Below are positions 1 to 7,540 of a DNA stretch of 21,803 bases, piece after piece. How positions within the stretch are numbered: the first letter of the stretch is position 1; each line of letters starts with the position of its first letter. The stretch comes from JBBAFM01 sp041655415 (lineage in GTDB: Bacteria; Bacillota; Clostridia; Peptostreptococcales; JAAYPU01): contig CAYSBC010000033.1 of the NCBI GenBank assembly GCA_964429195.1, positions 1 through 21,803 of the forward strand, given 5' to 3'. Under the pieces are notes generated by a model. That model was not told the origin of the DNA and made no database searches. It saw nothing but the letters and a program-made list of their open reading frames with translations. Position numbers and translations under genes: made by a program.

Positions 1-1187
1 CGCCATTTATAAGCTTCAATATCTTTATTAATAACAAACTCTTGATTACCTGTTATTGTCTGTGATAAAGCTAAATCTTGAACTTTAGCCCATTTAGATC
101 CATTAAAATATTCTATTTTTGCTTTATTGATGTTAAAGTTACTATTATTTCCTTGGTTTATTCTTATACCCTTAATTACTCTAGATATATTAAAATCATA
201 CCCAATAGAAGCATTATCTTTTAAACTATTCCCATTATAAGAAGATATCCAAAATGTACTATCATTATTATCAAAGGCATTAGCCTTAAGATAACTGCTA
301 TTATCTCCAGTACTAATAGGCCCTACTCCCCCTGTACAAACATCTTCACCTAATGCAAACTCAATCTTTCCATCATCTGTAACCGTCGCATTCGTTAATG
401 TCCCCGCCTGAAAATCTTCCTTTGTTGTATGAATAATTTCTAAACTAGGCTCCCTATTGGTAACCAATATCATGGGTGTTGTATCAAATGTATCCGTTCC
501 ATTTGGTTTTAGCTGAAGTCTATCATCGATTAGCTCTGTCCTTGAATTGACCATTCTTGATAAATTCATAGCATGTACATCCGATTGGATGGATTTTAAT
601 GCATCATAATACCAGGTGGAATGATCATTGGTTCTTATTACAAGACTACGGGCCAGCATCTCATTACCGGTTAATGGTAATTCATCAATAGTGCTTAAAT
701 CCAAAACAACTTCATTCCAAATCCCACTTTCCAGATCTTGTCCTACTTTAAAGATACCGTCTTGATCCTTATCATTTAAAACCTTATCCCTATCTTCATT
801 ATCATTCTCCAGATAAAATTCTATCCATTTGGCTCCGAGTCCCGGCTTAATCCATAGCTTTATTTGACTGTAGTTTTGGATATTAAACATAGGCTTCCCA
901 CTATCCACTTTATCAAGGATGTATTCTCCGAAGCTTTCATCTGTAATATCCTTCATGACAACCTCTAAAGCGTATTCTCCTTCTACACAGTCCTGTGTCT
1001 GACCTACTTCTATGGCTCCGCTTGTAATCACTGCATTATTGTTTGTTTCAAAATCCGTAGTGTCCTCCATCATGAAATAAATTGGCAAATCTTGATCTGT
1101 ATCACCTATAATTACAGCCGCAAAGCTATTCACAGGTAATAATAAAATCGTTAAAATCATACAAAGTGTGGTCGATAATTTTTTCAT
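1..1187 (-). CDS. Secreted protein with discoidin (F5/8 type C)-like domain, partial
   Basis: The reading frame opens with ATG at 1187 and stays open to the left edge (395 complete codons), so the C-terminus is missing. An AAAGGGATG ribosome binding site lies upstream. Residues 1-24 form a classical signal peptide (MKKLSTTLCMILTILLLPVNSFA, likely cut after SFA), so the product is exported. Residues from about 36 to 170 look like a beta-rich galactose-binding or carbohydrate-module-like region. From about residue 300 the pattern AFDNNDSTFWISS followed by GYDF and GIRI resembles the start of a discoidin/F5/8 type C domain, a fold that usually binds carbohydrates or surfaces. The full protein is probably a large cell-surface or extracellular enzyme whose catalytic part lies outside the window. 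The function is inferred from fold-like motifs only. A scaffold gap lies just upstream, so the neighbour is uncertain. Confidence 0.75.
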   Translation of the reverse strand, partial: MKKLSTTLCMILTILLLPVNSFAAVIIGDTDQDLPIYFMMEDTTDFETNNNAVITSGAIEVGQTQDCVEGEYALEVVMKDITDESFGEYILDKVDSGKPMFNIQNYSQIKLWIKPGLGAKWIEFYLENDNEDRDKVLNDKDQDGIFKVGQDLESGIWNEVVLDLSTIDELPLTGNEMLARSLVIRTNDHSTWYYDALKSIQSDVHAMNLSRMVNSRTELIDDRLQLKPNGTDTFDTTPMILVTNREPSLEIIHTTKEDFQAGTLTNATVTDDGKIEFALGEDVCTGGVGPISTGDNSSYLKANAFDNNDSTFWISSYNGNSLKDNASIGYDFNISRVIKGIRINQGNNSNFNINKAKIEYFNGSKWAKVQDLALSQTITGNQEFVINKDIEAYKW

Positions 1188-1339
1188 ATGCTCATCCCTT
1201 TCCATTTCCTTTTTATATATAATATTGAAAAAATTATACTCTTCTGGAAATAAAAACTTTGTCAAATACTGTAGTATCTAATTTTTTTATTGGAATTTTA
1301 TTAGAAACTTGATATTTTAAGTTTAAAAATCAGATTTTT
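1188..1339. promoter_or_regulatory. AT-rich upstream region of the secreted-protein gene
   Basis: This non-coding stretch runs up to the assembly gap. On the minus strand it has a TATAAT at 1233-1238 and a TTGACA at 1260-1265. They are 21 bp apart, too far for a good sigma-A promoter, so the promoter call is weak. I see no hairpin or other element. Confidence 0.25.
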
Positions 1340-1439
1340 NNNNNNNNNNNNNNNNNNNNNNNNNNNNNNNNNNNNNNNNNNNNNNNNNNNNNNNNNNNNN
1401 NNNNNNNNNNNNNNNNNNNNNNNNNNNNNNNNNNNNNNN
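1340..1439. other. Assembly gap (100 N)
   Basis: Exactly 100 consecutive N characters, the conventional placeholder for a scaffold gap of unknown length. The order and distance of the sequence on either side come from scaffolding only. Confidence 0.98.
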
Positions 1440-1452
1440 AATAACAATATGC

Positions 1453-1458
1453 TATAAT
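1453..1458 (+). promoter_or_regulatory. -10 box of the TetR-family gene
   Basis: A perfect TATAAT lies 25 bases before the GTATA-independent start codon region of the regulator and is followed by a GGGAGG ribosome binding site. The matching -35 box would fall inside the run of N, so it cannot be read. Confidence 0.55.
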
Positions 1459-1483
1459 AGAATTTTAGAGGGAGGTTTTATCC

Positions 1484-2146
1484 ATGACCTGGAAACGGGC
1501 GCGCAGCGATGAACAAAAGGAAATACGTCTGAACCAAATCATAGAAGCCACGATTGCGCTCTACGAGACAGTTCCCTATGACCAAATTACCCTTGCGGGC
1601 ATTGCCAAGAAATTAGACTTTACCCGTGCTAATCTCTATAAATATGTGTCTTCCAAAGAGGACATCTTTATTAAAATCATTGAGAGGGACGGTAAAAGGT
1701 GGGTAGAAGAACTCATTGAAAGGTTTGAAGAGAAGTCCAATATTTCATTTGAAGAGTTTGCCATCCTATGGGCTGAAACGATGATGAATCACCAAAGGCT
1801 CATCGGCCTTTATTCCATACTTTATTCAGTCATTGAAAAAGGAGTAAGGCCTGAAAAGCTCGCTCCCTTTAAGATGAGCTTTATCCATGAATTTAAGATT
1901 GTCTATAGCATTATAGCCTTGCAGCTACCTTCACTGACCTACGAAGATATTGATGTATTCTTAAATATGCAGCTTTTTTTTGCCATGGGTTTATATCCTG
2001 CAACCATTGAGCATGAAAATCAAAAAGAGGCTATGGAAATACTCGATATCGAGTACAGGCCTCCTGATTTTATACAAATGTTTTCTCGTTTTGTGCTTTT
2101 TGCTATTAAAGGATTAGCTTCAGAATCGGAAAATGCTATTCCTTAA
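1484..2146 (+). CDS. TetR/AcrR-family transcriptional regulator
   Basis: A 220-residue protein of typical TetR size. Residues about 14-60 form the N-terminal DNA-binding domain: helix 1 around IIEATIALYE, then a helix-turn-helix at about 36-55 (ITLAGIAKKLDFTRANLYKY), where the TxANLYKY recognition helix is characteristic. The rest is an all-helical ligand-binding and dimerisation domain with no assignable ligand. ATG follows a strong GGAGG ribosome binding site (GAGGGAGGTTTTATCC) and a TATAAT box. It is the only plus-strand gene here and converges on pyrR, with an 11-bp overlap of the 3' ends. TetR proteins commonly repress a divergent neighbour. On its upstream side lies the assembly gap, so the target may be in unsequenced DNA. 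The family is certain; the regulated genes are unknown. Confidence 0.9.
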   Translation: MTWKRARSDEQKEIRLNQIIEATIALYETVPYDQITLAGIAKKLDFTRANLYKYVSSKEDIFIKIIERDGKRWVEELIERFEEKSNISFEEFAILWAETMMNHQRLIGLYSILYSVIEKGVRPEKLAPFKMSFIHEFKIVYSIIALQLPSLTYEDIDVFLNMQLFFAMGLYPATIEHENQKEAMEILDIEYRPPDFIQMFSRFVLFAIKGLASESENAIP

Positions 2147-2666
2147 TGATAACTTCATCCATGCCATCTATTTCTACGAAGTGGGCTTCAACAATCTCAG
2201 ACTTGGCAGTAGGAACGTTTTTACCGATGAAATCCGGTCTGATAGGCAACTCTTTATGCCCTCTATCGACCAATACAGCCAGCAAGATGGCCTTGGGCCT
2301 ACCTAAATCCATGATGGCGTCCATGGCAGCCCTGATGGTTCTTCCTGTATAAATAACATCATCAAAAAGAACAACGGTTTTCCCTGTTACATCGCAATCT
2401 AAAAGGGTTTTCTCGATTCTTTTCGTATCAATAACATCTAAATCATCCCGATAAGGGGTAATGTCTAGGCAATCCGTACCAATTTCGATTCCTTCAAACT
2501 CCTTTATCTTCGCCGCAATTCTTTCCGCTAAATAAATCCCCCTGGTTTTGATTCCAAAGAAGATTAAATCATCCGTTCCTTTGTTTCTTTCTAATATTTC
2601 ATGGGCTATTCTTGTGCTTGCCCTTTTGATTGCCTGATCATCCATTATCTTTGCTTTAATTGTCAT
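2136..2666 (-). CDS. pyrR: Bifunctional PyrR: pyrimidine operon attenuation protein / uracil phosphoribosyltransferase
   Basis: The 176-residue protein has the type I phosphoribosyltransferase fold. The PRPP-binding loop is at residues 98-110 (VVLFDDVIYTGRT), with the PyrR-typical TPYRDDL segment at about 70-76. In Firmicutes, PyrR binds pyr mRNA in a UMP-dependent way to promote termination, and it has weak uracil phosphoribosyltransferase activity. The start ATG overlaps the stop of the upstream pseudouridine synthase gene by 4 bp, which suggests translational coupling. A GAGG sequence lies about nine bases before it. pyrR after an rluD-like gene and lspA is the order also known in Bacillus subtilis, but no pyrimidine biosynthetic gene follows. 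The next gene downstream is the convergent TetR regulator. I saw no terminator hairpin after the stop, so termination probably occurs within or beyond the convergent gene. Confidence 0.95.
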   Translation of the reverse strand: MTIKAKIMDDQAIKRASTRIAHEILERNKGTDDLIFFGIKTRGIYLAERIAAKIKEFEGIEIGTDCLDITPYRDDLDVIDTKRIEKTLLDCDVTGKTVVLFDDVIYTGRTIRAAMDAIMDLGRPKAILLAVLVDRGHKELPIRPDFIGKNVPTAKSEIVEAHFVEIDGMDEVIIKE

Positions 2667-3589
2667 TTCATCCTACCTCTTTTAATTTTCTCCATAGCAT
2701 TTATAAAGTATTCCGGTAGCTCACTTTCAAATTCCACATACTCTCCTGTGGAGGGATGCTTAAATCCCAATGACTTAGCATGAAGAACTTGCCCTTCAAT
2801 ATTGTATTTCGATTTTTGGGGTCCATATACTCTGTCACCTAATAAGGGATGTTTCTCATGTGCCATGTGCACTCGAATCTGATGTGTCCTTCCTGTTTCC
2901 AGCTTGAACTTGATGTATGTAAAATCGCCGTATCTCTCCAACACTTGGTAGTGGGTTACAGCATTTCGGGAATGTTCATAGGTAACAGCCATTTTTAATC
3001 TGTTTGAAGGGTTTCTGCCTACAGGTTTATCGATTACTCCTGAATCTGCCTTGATATTCCCATAGATAATGCCGTGATAGATTCGATAAACCGTATGTTC
3101 CTTAAATTGTTCCGCTAAGTTTTGATGGGCCTCATCGTTTTTGGCTATAACCAAAATACCACTGGTATCCTTGTCAATTCGATGGACAATGCCGGGTCTT
3201 GTTTCTCCATTGATAGTAGATAAGCTTTTATATTTGAAAAGCAAAGCATTCACTAAAGTATGGGTAAAATTCCCCGCTGCAGGATGGACAACCATACCTC
3301 TTGGTTTATTAAGAACTGCGATGGACTCATCCTCATAAAGAATTGAAACAGGTATATCCTCAGGTAATAAGGCTCGTCTTTCAGGTTCCTTGATGTAAAT
3401 TGTAATACAATCCTTTTCTTTAACCTTATACTTTTTTGATTTTTCAACATCCCCGTTGACCATTACAAAACCCTCTCCTATCAGCTTTTGTATAACATTG
3501 CGGGAAAGGTCTTCTAAACCGGCAGAAAGGATAGCATCTAGCCGAGTATTCTGTTCGTCTTTTCCAATGCTTATCTCATATTTCTCCAA
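2663..3589 (-). CDS. RluA/RluD-family ribosomal large subunit pseudouridine synthase
   Basis: 308 residues, normal length for RluA-family enzymes. An N-terminal S4 RNA-binding domain covers about residues 14-65. The catalytic domain carries the family motif HRIDKDTSG at 136-144, with Asp139 as the nucleophile that converts uridine to pseudouridine in RNA. NKPRGMVVHP at 94-103 and GRTHQIRVH near 230 are the other conserved blocks. The start is TTG at 3589, supported by AAAGGAG seven bases upstream and by lack of a better ATG. It sits between lspA (11-bp gap) and pyrR (4-bp overlap), the place of ylyB in B. subtilis, so it is probably the YlyB/RluD-type enzyme. The exact rRNA position modified cannot be read from sequence. 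Confidence 0.93.
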   Translation of the reverse strand: MEKYEISIGKDEQNTRLDAILSAGLEDLSRNVIQKLIGEGFVMVNGDVEKSKKYKVKEKDCITIYIKEPERRALLPEDIPVSILYEDESIAVLNKPRGMVVHPAAGNFTHTLVNALLFKYKSLSTINGETRPGIVHRIDKDTSGILVIAKNDEAHQNLAEQFKEHTVYRIYHGIIYGNIKADSGVIDKPVGRNPSNRLKMAVTYEHSRNAVTHYQVLERYGDFTYIKFKLETGRTHQIRVHMAHEKHPLLGDRVYGPQKSKYNIEGQVLHAKSLGFKHPSTGEYVEFESELPEYFINAMEKIKRGRMK

Positions 3590-3600
3590 GAATGTCTCCT

Positions 3601-4053
3601 TTATAGGTTCTTTTTTAATTTCGGCTCAATAAAAAACATGTAAAAAATAAGCAGTATACTTCCACATACAACACATATATCTGCAACATTAAAAATAGGA
3701 AATACCCTGAAATCCAAAAAATCCACAACATACCCTAAACGAATTCGGTCTATTAAATTGCCTATGGCTCCGGCCAAAATCAGACCCAGACTCACTTTTA
3801 AAGCGATGGACATATCATGTGAATACCTTACCATAAATAGAATAATGCCAATGGATACAGCAATGGTGATACTCACAAAAAATATTCTTTTATTTTGCAA
3901 GATGCTAAATGCAGCACCATAATTTTTCACATAGGTGATATGAAAAAAATTCTGAATAAGGGGAATCGAATCATAGACCATGAGATTGGTCGTAATGATA
4001 TACTTGGATACCTGATCAATGCTTATTAAAACCAGAACAAGTAAATAAATCAT
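3601..4053 (-). CDS. lspA: Lipoprotein signal peptidase (signal peptidase II)
   Basis: A 150-residue polytopic membrane protein with four hydrophobic segments. It cleaves the signal peptide of diacylglyceryl-modified prolipoproteins at the outer face of the membrane. The aspartyl-protease signature is complete: GAIGNLIDR at 95-103 with Asp102, and FNVAD at 121-125 with Asp125. The N-terminal helix carries the conserved SIDQVSK. Its ATG overlaps the divIVA stop by 4 bp (ATGA), so it is probably translated by coupling. The window also encodes a likely substrate, the lipoprotein at 20178-21164 with a LASC lipobox. Confidence 0.96.
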   Translation of the reverse strand: MIYLLVLVLISIDQVSKYIITTNLMVYDSIPLIQNFFHITYVKNYGAAFSILQNKRIFFVSITIAVSIGIILFMVRYSHDMSIALKVSLGLILAGAIGNLIDRIRLGYVVDFLDFRVFPIFNVADICVVCGSILLIFYMFFIEPKLKKNL

Positions 4054-4514
4054 AGCTCATCCCCAAAAATTCTATCCTCGATATCACTAAATCTTTCTAA
4101 CTCTGATTCAACTAAGTTTCTATATCTTGTAACAAAAATATTTAATCTGTTTTTCAAATCTTCATGTTCCATGTAAGTTTTTTCTGCAAATTCCGTTGCT
4201 TCTTTACGTATTCTTTCCGCATCGAGTTCAGCCGTCTTAACCAAAAATTCAGCTCTTTTCTCCGCACTGACAGCTATATCATTCATCAACCCTCTAGCCG
4301 TATCCAATGTATCTTTTATTAATAATTCTTGCTCCCTTTGTTTCTCCAATTTCTCTCTTAGCTTTCTCAGCTCTTCCTTTAATGCGTTATTCTCCTCGAT
4401 TATTTTTTCATAATCTAACGTAACCATATCTAAAAACTGATCCACATCGTCTTCTTTGTAACCTCTTATTCCCCTTTGAAATTCTTTATTTTGAATATCT
4501 AAAGGTGTAATCAT
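4050..4514 (-). CDS. divIVA: DivIVA-family cell division/polar scaffold protein
   Basis: 154 residues. The N-terminal lipid-binding domain has the DivIVA signature from MITPLDIQNKEF through RGYKEDDVDQFLD (about residues 1-30). Long coiled coils follow (about 31-75 and 80-145), rich in Glu, Lys and Arg. DivIVA assembles on negatively curved membranes at septa and poles and, depending on species, recruits division-site or chromosome-anchoring partners in sporulation. It sits 69 bp after yggT and overlaps lspA. In B. subtilis an S4-domain RNA-binding gene (ylmH) lies between ylmG and divIVA. It is absent here, leaving only a short AT-rich spacer. The ribosome binding site (AAAGGGTGATGG) is somewhat distant from the ATG. 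Confidence 0.95.
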   Translation of the reverse strand: MITPLDIQNKEFQRGIRGYKEDDVDQFLDMVTLDYEKIIEENNALKEELRKLREKLEKQREQELLIKDTLDTARGLMNDIAVSAEKRAEFLVKTAELDAERIRKEATEFAEKTYMEHEDLKNRLNIFVTRYRNLVESELERFSDIEDRIFGDEL

Positions 4515-4583
4515 ATTCGTCCATCACCCTTTCATTCCTACAATTGAATTTTACTTCTATTTCACAAATGCATGATAACTCTT

Positions 4584-4859
4584 TTACCCCACAAAGGTTA
4601 ACAACAGATTAATAATTGCACTTCTCAGCATATTTAACACCAAAATCGCAATGATGGGAGAAAAATCTATTCTCATATCTGGAACAAACCTTAGTAATAA
4701 CATTCGAAAAGGGGCTAAAATCGGTTCAGTCACTTGAACCAATAGTGCATAGAACCTATTTCTCGGATCTCGAACAAACCATGATAATAGAATTCTGATG
4801 ATGACCAAATAATAAATCACATCAAAAAGCTTATCCACCGCTTCAGCTATTTGCCACAT
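4584..4859 (-). CDS. YggT/YlmG-family membrane protein
   Basis: 91 residues with two hydrophobic segments (about 10-30 and 65-90) around a conserved loop with FVRDPRNRFY and VTEPILAPFR, the hallmark of the YggT family. The family is widely linked to cell division or envelope biogenesis by gene neighbourhood, with no known enzymatic activity. GGAGG at the 3' end of sepF serves as its ribosome binding site, and only 2 bp separate the sepF stop from its ATG, so the two are likely coupled. It matches ylmG (also called sepG in some actinobacteria) in the Firmicutes sepF cluster. Confidence 0.92.
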   Translation of the reverse strand: MWQIAEAVDKLFDVIYYLVIIRILLSWFVRDPRNRFYALLVQVTEPILAPFRMLLLRFVPDMRIDFSPIIAILVLNMLRSAIINLLLTFVG

Positions 4860-4861
4860 AC

Positions 4862-5380
4862 TTACCTCCAGTTTTTAAATTCAGTTGTATTGAAAAGCAG
4901 ATTGCCTTCCTCTAAATTTCCTGTTACATCAACGTTTTCAGGTGCAAAAATAAAGATATTATTGGCAACCTTTTGGACATTGCCTTCTAGAGCATAAACA
5001 GCTCCACTAATAAAATCAAATATTTTTCTTGCAGTGTCGGATTCTAAACTACTTAAATTGACGATAACAGGCCTTCTGCTTTTTAAATTATCGACTATTT
5101 TGGGACATTCCTCTATACTGGAAGGTTGCAAAAGAACGACCTTCATTTGATTAATATTAGAATTGATATTAACGACCTTACCTCCCACGTCCCGTTTATC
5201 TTGACTAGCTACATTGGATCGGTAGGAATATGTATCCCTCTCAGCCTTTTGAATATTGTATTCATTGTTTTCTTTCCCAAATATCCTTTTCTTCTTAGGC
5301 TTTTCTTCTACTTCTATTTCTTCTTCCTCATTTTCTAACCCAATAACTGTTCTAAATTTATCAAAAAACCCATCACCCAT
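4862..5380 (-). CDS. sepF: Cell division protein SepF
   Basis: SepF is a cytosolic, membrane-tethered protein that polymerises and bundles FtsZ filaments. The N-terminus MGDGFFDKFRTVIGL is the amphipathic membrane-binding helix. A charged Glu/Lys linker (about 17-75) leads to the conserved C-terminal SepF (DUF552) domain from about residue 80, with VNLSSLE and ARKIFDFISGAVYALEG as typical segments. I start at ATG 5380 (172 residues) because the AAGGAGG site (5390-5396) is nine bases away. The upstream ATG at 5389 directly abuts that site and is unlikely to be used. The gene lies between yggS and yggT, the standard Firmicutes order. Confidence 0.95.
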   Translation of the reverse strand: MGDGFFDKFRTVIGLENEEEEIEVEEKPKKKRIFGKENNEYNIQKAERDTYSYRSNVASQDKRDVGGKVVNINSNINQMKVVLLQPSSIEECPKIVDNLKSRRPVIVNLSSLESDTARKIFDFISGAVYALEGNVQKVANNIFIFAPENVDVTGNLEEGNLLFNTTEFKNWR

Positions 5381-5404
5381 TGTTTTCATCCTCCTTATGT
5401 TTTA

Positions 5405-6097
5405 TCATTTGTAATTCCTTGCTCCAAAAATAGCAGTACCTATTCTTATCATATTTGAACCTTCTTCAATGGCTATTTCGTAGTCATTTGTCATACCCAT
5501 TGATAAATACTCCATGGTGATATTCATATATTTAAGGGACTTCATATCCTCAAATAAACTTTTCATTCCTTTGAAATAAGGTCGAACATTTTCCGGATTC
5601 GCATCAAAAGGTGCTACCATCATCAACCCCTTTACATGAATATGGGGATACTCCGATAATGCTTCCAAAAATCCCATAGTATCTCTTGGATGGATTCCAA
5701 ATTTGCTTTCTTCACCTGCTATATTGACCTGGACCAATATATCCATAGTCTTTCCAATAGCACCTGCTCTTTTATCTATCTCCTCAGCTAATTTAATGCT
5801 GTCAACAGAATGAATTAAGGCTACCTTGTCAATGATGGATTTCACTTTATTGGTCTGCAAATGACCTATCATATGTATGCGGGAAGATATCAGGCTATCT
5901 TTTTTGCAAATGATTTCTTGCACTTTGTTTTCACCTATATCCATTATCCCAGCTTGAATCACCTGATTTATTTCTTCAAGGGTTCTGGTCTTTGTCACAG
6001 CTATAAGAATAATATCTTCTCTTTTTATATTGTTTTCATTACAGCACTTTTCTATCCGTTGTTTTACTTCTTCTAAATTTCTTTCGATTGAATTCAT
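5405..6097 (-). CDS. YggS/YlmE-family pyridoxal 5'-phosphate homeostasis protein
   Basis: 230 residues, an alanine-racemase-like TIM barrel without the second domain. The PLP-binding lysine is Lys36 in LIAVTKTR. Further family motifs are DIGENKVQE, MIGHLQTNKVK, LVQVNIAGEESKFG and LSMGMTNDYEIAI with IRIGTAIFGAR at the C-terminus, which binds the phosphate. Members bind PLP and affect B6 and amino-acid balance; no defined reaction is established. Its ATG overlaps the stop of the HlyD-like gene (ATGA, 6094-6097). The spacing to sepF is short, so it is a member of the division operon, equivalent to ylmE. Confidence 0.95.
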   Translation of the reverse strand: MNSIERNLEEVKQRIEKCCNENNIKREDIILIAVTKTRTLEEINQVIQAGIMDIGENKVQEIICKKDSLISSRIHMIGHLQTNKVKSIIDKVALIHSVDSIKLAEEIDKRAGAIGKTMDILVQVNIAGEESKFGIHPRDTMGFLEALSEYPHIHVKGLMMVAPFDANPENVRPYFKGMKSLFEDMKSLKYMNITMEYLSMGMTNDYEIAIEEGSNMIRIGTAIFGARNYK

Positions 6098-7362
6098 GTC
6101 TCGTCCTCATCTGCCTTGATTCCTTTTTTCTCGGCGTTCCTCAGAATTTCATCATAGAGGGTAATTGTCTTAATATCTTCTACACCATTTTCTGTCTGCA
6201 CCTGAAATTTTGCATTGACAACAATAGTCTTATCTTTGTCTGAACCTATAATCTTTATGGGTCTGAAGCTATACTCGCCTCCTATATTCACAACATAGAC
6301 GCCTAATTGTCCATTGACATCGACAATGCTATCCGTATAGATTTCAAGTCCTGAATAATCTGCTACAATTAAATCCACATGACCTCTTCTGATTTTAGAT
6401 AGATCTTCAACCATCCTGTTAATCTCTACGAGTATCATGGCATTGTTTTTTTCAATTATAATATCATATACAATACCTTGTGTCTGTCCATTTTCAAAAT
6501 TCAATACAATTTTATTGCCTTTTTTGTAGTTATCGATTTTATCCAAATCCACCCACAAAACCGCATACCAAGTCGAACTATTGATTACTTTAAAGAGGGG
6601 TTCACCCTTAAAAACATAATCTCTTTCCGTATTTTCCGCCTGAATATTTTCCTTATCCAGTGATTCCTTGTTTAATAAATACATTTTATCATGGGTGAAT
6701 ACTTCTTCATAGCCATCGACATAATAGCTCACTACTCCGGCTTTTTCATTTTTATAAGATACTGTTGCCCTGTCTAATACACTTTGTAACTCTTGTCTTT
6801 CTTCTTTTAAGAAATTAATATTACCACTCTTGATACCTGTATTATTGATGATAATATTTTTTTTATCGGTCAGCATTTTTATTCTCTCTTGAATAGATTT
6901 TGTTTCCGATAAATTCCCTTCTTCTTTTTTCTTTATTAATAGATCAACTTCTTTTTTAATGAGGTCGTCTATGACTTCTAAATCATTTTCAAAAAATGTA
7001 CCTGCATCAGCTTGTTCAATCTTCTGATTAATAATTTCAAGCTTGCTATTGACAGATTCATCTACTTTTTCAAGGTTGACCCTTACGATATCGCTTCCCT
7101 TTTTTATTTTTTGACCTTCATCAGCAAGATATTTAATACTACCCTCTGCGCCTGAATAATAGACTGTTTCATCCCTAACGATATAGCAGTCTGCCTCATC
7201 TAATATTTGAATGGTATTATACCTGGCAATGGTGGTCTTTTGAAATGTTTCTCCAATATTCGGCACAAAATAAATGAGAAAAAACAAAACCCCTATTACC
7301 AGTACTAACAATACCCAAAATATTTTTTTAAAATTGATTTTTTTCCTTCTCACTTTTTTCAT
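6094..7362 (-). CDS. HlyD-like single-span membrane protein at head of division operon
   Basis: 422 residues from the chosen start. A basic N-terminus (MKKVRRKKINFKK) precedes one transmembrane helix at about 13-33. Then comes an extracytoplasmic part with a barrel-sandwich-like segment, a Glu/Lys-rich coiled coil (about 85-190) and a beta-rich C-terminal half. This arrangement resembles HlyD/membrane-fusion-type adaptors, but no ABC transporter is next to it. The ORF could extend to 7428, but that part contains the -35 and -10 boxes. AGGGGGA lies just before ATG 7362, so this start is preferred. Proteins of this type are found ahead of yggS-sepF in many Clostridia. A role in envelope or septum function is an inference from that context; transport has not been shown. 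Confidence 0.8.
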   Translation of the reverse strand: MKKVRRKKINFKKIFWVLLVLVIGVLFFLIYFVPNIGETFQKTTIARYNTIQILDEADCYIVRDETVYYSGAEGSIKYLADEGQKIKKGSDIVRVNLEKVDESVNSKLEIINQKIEQADAGTFFENDLEVIDDLIKKEVDLLIKKKEEGNLSETKSIQERIKMLTDKKNIIINNTGIKSGNINFLKEERQELQSVLDRATVSYKNEKAGVVSYYVDGYEEVFTHDKMYLLNKESLDKENIQAENTERDYVFKGEPLFKVINSSTWYAVLWVDLDKIDNYKKGNKIVLNFENGQTQGIVYDIIIEKNNAMILVEINRMVEDLSKIRRGHVDLIVADYSGLEIYTDSIVDVNGQLGVYVVNIGGEYSFRPIKIIGSDKDKTIVVNAKFQVQTENGVEDIKTITLYDEILRNAEKKGIKADEDET

Positions 7363-7398
7363 TAGAGTCCCCCTGAACATGCAATTTTCCCATATCCC

Positions 7399-7428
7399 AT
7401 TATACATTTTTTGTTGGCTTTCTTTCAA
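7399..7428 (-). promoter_or_regulatory. Sigma-A-type promoter of the HlyD-yggS-sepF operon
   Basis: On the minus strand a TTGAAA (-35, 7423-7428) and TATAAT (-10, 7399-7404) are separated by 18 bp. Transcription would begin about 30 bases before the ATG at 7362. This is the only good promoter upstream of the eight-gene operon. Confidence 0.6.
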
Positions 7429-7447
7429 CTATAATTACCGGAAACCT

Positions 7448-7481
7448 AAAAAGACCACCTAAGATTGCTCAAAGATGGTCT
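7448..7481 (-). terminator. Rho-independent terminator after spoIVA
   Basis: The arms AGACCATCT and AGGTGGTCT form a 9-bp stem (one G-U pair) around a 12-base loop, followed on the minus strand by five T. It lies 60 bp beyond the spoIVA stop and just before the promoter of the next operon, separating the two transcription units. Confidence 0.75.
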
Positions 7482-7540
7482 CATTTTGAATCCTTTTTTA
7501 ACGTTTATCATCCATTTGACCTATTGGTGTGGATGAACTG

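Noticed and set aside
7363..7428. Longer N-terminus of the HlyD-like protein (22 extra residues)
   Set aside because: The extra codons overlap the -35 and -10 boxes and have no ribosome binding site, whereas ATG 7362 has AGGGGGA just upstream.
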